Below are positions 29,150-30,834 of a stretch of 30,834 nucleotides of DNA, one piece after another. The notes under the pieces were generated by a model. It ran no database searches and had not been told where the DNA came from. It saw only the letters and a list, made by a program, of their open reading frames with translations. Origin of the DNA: Plasmopara viticola (lineage: Eukaryota > Oomycota > Peronosporomycetes > Peronosporales > Peronosporaceae); assembly GCA_001695595.3 (NCBI GenBank), contig MBPM02000307.1, positions 1 to 30,834 of the forward strand, given 5' to 3'. Every line of letters begins with the position of its first letter. Position 1 is the stretch's first letter. The position numbers were made by a program, and so were the translations under genes.

Positions 29150-30248
29150 TCGGCTTGTCTATGAAGCTAAATTTGCCGTATCTGAGGCCGCAGGACGAAT
29201 CGGCGCTTCAAACGGAGCGGTGTTCGATGCGTTACGCTTGGAATGCGTGGTTGCTTGTCCAGGAAGCTAGATTTGACGTATCTAAGGCCGTAGAGCAAAT
29301 CGGCGCTTCAAATGGAGCAGTATTCACTAAGTTGCGCTTGAAACGCATGTCTGCTTGTCCAAGAAGCTCGATTTGACGTATCCAAGGCCGTAGGACGAAT
29401 CGGAGCTTCAAATGGAGCGGTAATCGCGAGGTTGCGCTCGGAACGCGTGTCTGCTTGTCTAGGAAGCTAGATTTGCCGTATCTGAGGCCGTAGGACGAAT
29501 CGGCGCTTCAAACGGAGCGGTGTTCGATGCGTTACGCTTGGAATGCGTGTCTGCTTGTCCAGGAAGCTAGATTTGACGTATCTGAGGCCGTAGGGCAAAT
29601 CGGCGCTTCAAATGGAGCAGAATTCTCTTAGTTGCGCTTGGAACGCAGGTCCGCTTGTGCAGGAAGCTAGATTTGACGTATCCAAGGCAGTAGGACGAAT
29701 CGGAGCTTCAAATGGAGCGGTAATCGCTAGGTTGCGCTTGGAACGCGTGTCTGCTTGTCTAGGAAGCTAGATTTGACGTATCTGAGGCCGTAAGACGAAT
29801 TGGCGCTTCAAACGGAGCGGTGTTCGATGCGTTACGCTTGGAATGCGTGTCTGCTTGTCCAGGAAGCTTGATTTGACGTATCTAAGGCCGTAGAGCAAAT
29901 CGGCGCTTCAAATGGAGCAGTATTCACTAAGTTGCGCTTGAAACGCGTGTCTGCTTGTCCAAGAAGCTAGATTTGACGTATCCAAGGCCGTAGGACGAAT
30001 CGGAGCTTCAAATGGAGCGGTAATCTCGAGGTTGCGCTCGGAACGCGTGTCTGCTTGTCTAGGAAGCTAGATTTGCCGTATCTGAGGCCGTAGGACGAAT
30101 CGGCGCTTCAAACGGAGCGATGTTCGATGCGTTACGCTTGGAATGCGTGTCTGCTTGTCCAGGAAGCTAGATTTGACGTATCTGAGGCCGTAGGGCAAAT
30201 CGGCGCTTCAAATGGAGCAGAATTCGCTTAGTTGCGTTTGGAACGCGT
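29150..30248. repeat. Diverged 300/600 bp array, B-(C/F)-A trimers
   Basis: Starts are B 29150, C/F-like 29250, A-like 29350, B 29450, C/F 29550, A 29650, B 29750, C/F-like 29850, A-like 29950, B 30050, C 30150. Basic period is 300 bp, and 29250-29549 matches 29850-30149 at exactly 600 bp spacing. Variants rarely or never seen elsewhere include GTATTCACTAAGTTGCGC, TCCAAGGCCGTAGG or TCCAAGGCAGTAGG in A-like units, CGTAGAGCAAATC, and B units with GATTTGCCG. B here has the older GTGTTCGATGCG form, not B'. This is a separate sub-array lineage. Confidence 0.83.
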
Positions 30249-30834
30249 TCTGCTTGGTCCAGGAAGCTAGATTATGACGTATCCGAGGCCGTAGGATGAA
30301 TTGGCGCTTCAAAATGGAAGCAGAAAAGCTAAGTTGCACTTGGAATCGCGTGTCTGCTTGTCCAGGAAGCTAGATTTGCCGTATCTGAATGCCGTAAGGA
30401 CGAATTGGCGCTTCAAATGGAGCAGTTTTCCGCTAAGTTACGCTAAGAACCGGCGTCTCTGCTTGTCCAGGAAGCTAGATATGACGTATCTGAGGCCGTA
30501 GGACAAATCGGCGCTTCAAATAGAGCAGTATTCTCTTAGTTGCGCTTGGAATGCGGGTCTGCTTGTGCTGGAAGCTAGATTTGACGTATCCAATGCAGTA
30601 GACGAATCGGAGCTTCAAATGGAGCGGTAATCGCGAGGTTGCGCTCGGAACGCGTGTCTGCTTGTCTAGGAAGCTAGATTTTACGTATCTGAGGCCGTAG
30701 GGCAAATCGGCGCTTCAAATGGAGCAGAATTCGCTTAGTTGCGTTTGGAACGCGTGTCTGCTTGTCCAGGAAGCTAGATATGACGTATCGAGGCCGTAGG
30801 ATGAATTGACGCTTAAATGGAGCAGAAAACGCTA
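30249..30834. repeat. Return to canonical monomers, insertion-rich start
   Basis: Starts are D 30249 (104 bp), E 30353 (105 bp), F 30458, A 30558 (99 bp), B/C 30657 and D 30757, cut by the window end. The first two carry many single-base additions: TGCTTGGTCC, GATTATGACG, AAAATGGAAGCAG, GGAATCGCG, CTGAATGCC, GTAAGGACG, TTTTCCGC, GAACCGGCG. Nothing like this density of insertions occurs elsewhere. The later monomers look normal, and D 30757 has small losses (TATCGAGG, TTGACGCTTAAATGG). Confidence 0.85.

Larger units (their letters stand above)
1..30834. repeat. Satellite DNA array, 100 bp monomer, higher-order structure
   Basis: The entire window is a head-to-tail tandem array of about 310 monomers, nearly all 98-101 bp, in one orientation and with no unique sequence between them. 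A monomer is taken to start at TCTGCTTG. Shared landmarks are AAGCTAGAT near positions 15-23, GACGTATC near 26-33, CTTCAAA followed by GGAGC near 57-69, and GGAACGCG near the end. Six main types (A-F) alternate in order to give a HOR of about 600 bp. No unit codes for protein: a 100 bp unit shifts frame at each copy, and the palindromic CTAG puts a TAG stop on both strands. Such arrays are typical of eukaryotic centromeric or pericentromeric heterochromatin. That location is inferred from organisation and not shown by the sequence. The array runs off both window ends. Confidence 0.98.

Noticed and set aside
1..30834. CRISPR array (regular repeats with unique spacers)
   Set aside because: There is no alternation of an invariant repeat with unique spacers. 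The whole 100 bp unit repeats, with graded divergence and higher-order periodicity.
1..30834. Transposon or retroelement insertions
   Set aside because: No stretch departs from the monomer alignment. The longest anomalies are the 30 bp deletion at 5917-5986 and the inverted segment at 2178-2211. No terminal repeats or target duplications are seen.
1..30834. tRNA, rRNA or other RNA genes; telomeric repeats
   Set aside because: No A/B-box pair, cloverleaf or rRNA-like segment was recognised, and no short telomere-type repeats occur.

Overview
The whole 30.8 kb window is tandem satellite DNA. I see no protein gene, RNA gene, transposon, CRISPR array, or unique flanking sequence. The basic unit is a monomer of almost exactly 100 bp. 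About 310 copies run head-to-tail in one orientation, and the array continues past both ends of the window. This organisation points to a eukaryotic heterochromatic or (peri)centromeric array. I cannot name the species. CpG is over-represented (10 CpG in the 100 bp of monomer A, against about 6.6 expected from its base composition), so there is no sign of methylation-driven CpG decay. That would fit an invertebrate or another lightly methylated genome, but this is inference only.

The monomers are not uniform. Six diverged types (called A to F here) follow one another in fixed order and make a higher-order repeat (HOR) of about 600 bp. The types share a common frame (TCTGCTTGT start, AAGCTAG, the centre CGCTTCAAA-GGAGC, and a GGAACGCG end). 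They differ mainly at monomer positions 31-60 and 69-90. A and B carry GAGCGG at positions 65-70, and C to F carry GAGCAG.

Layout: 1-893 is canonical ABCDEF. 894-3136 is the same order, thinned by many small deletions. 3137-4534 holds two near-identical 700 bp heptamers (ABCC'DEF). 4535-9183 is a rearranged canonical domain with first hybrids and a 7-A variant. From 9184 a new linked pair appears (B' of 99 bp followed by F', which starts TCTGCTGG) and is found only to the right. 9184-17074 is a mosaic of B'F' with hybrid monomers and contains two tandem duplications of about 1.1 kb. 17075-21267 settles into a new hexamer (F' A B/C D E/A B', period 599 bp). 21268-25661 is mixed. 25662-28158 is a 13-mer followed by its 12-mer relative. 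28159-29149 is an A-B'-F trimer with a period of about 299 bp. 29150-30248 is a diverged 300/600 bp array. 30249-30834 returns to canonical monomers, with a cluster of single-base insertions.

No genes work together here. What the window offers is a record of how a complex satellite evolves: type-specific monomers, hybrid monomers from unequal exchange, nested HORs, local amplification of private variants, and one foldback-type mutation. Monomer-type names, block boundaries and coordinates come from reading by eye and may be off by a few bases where indels fall at a junction.
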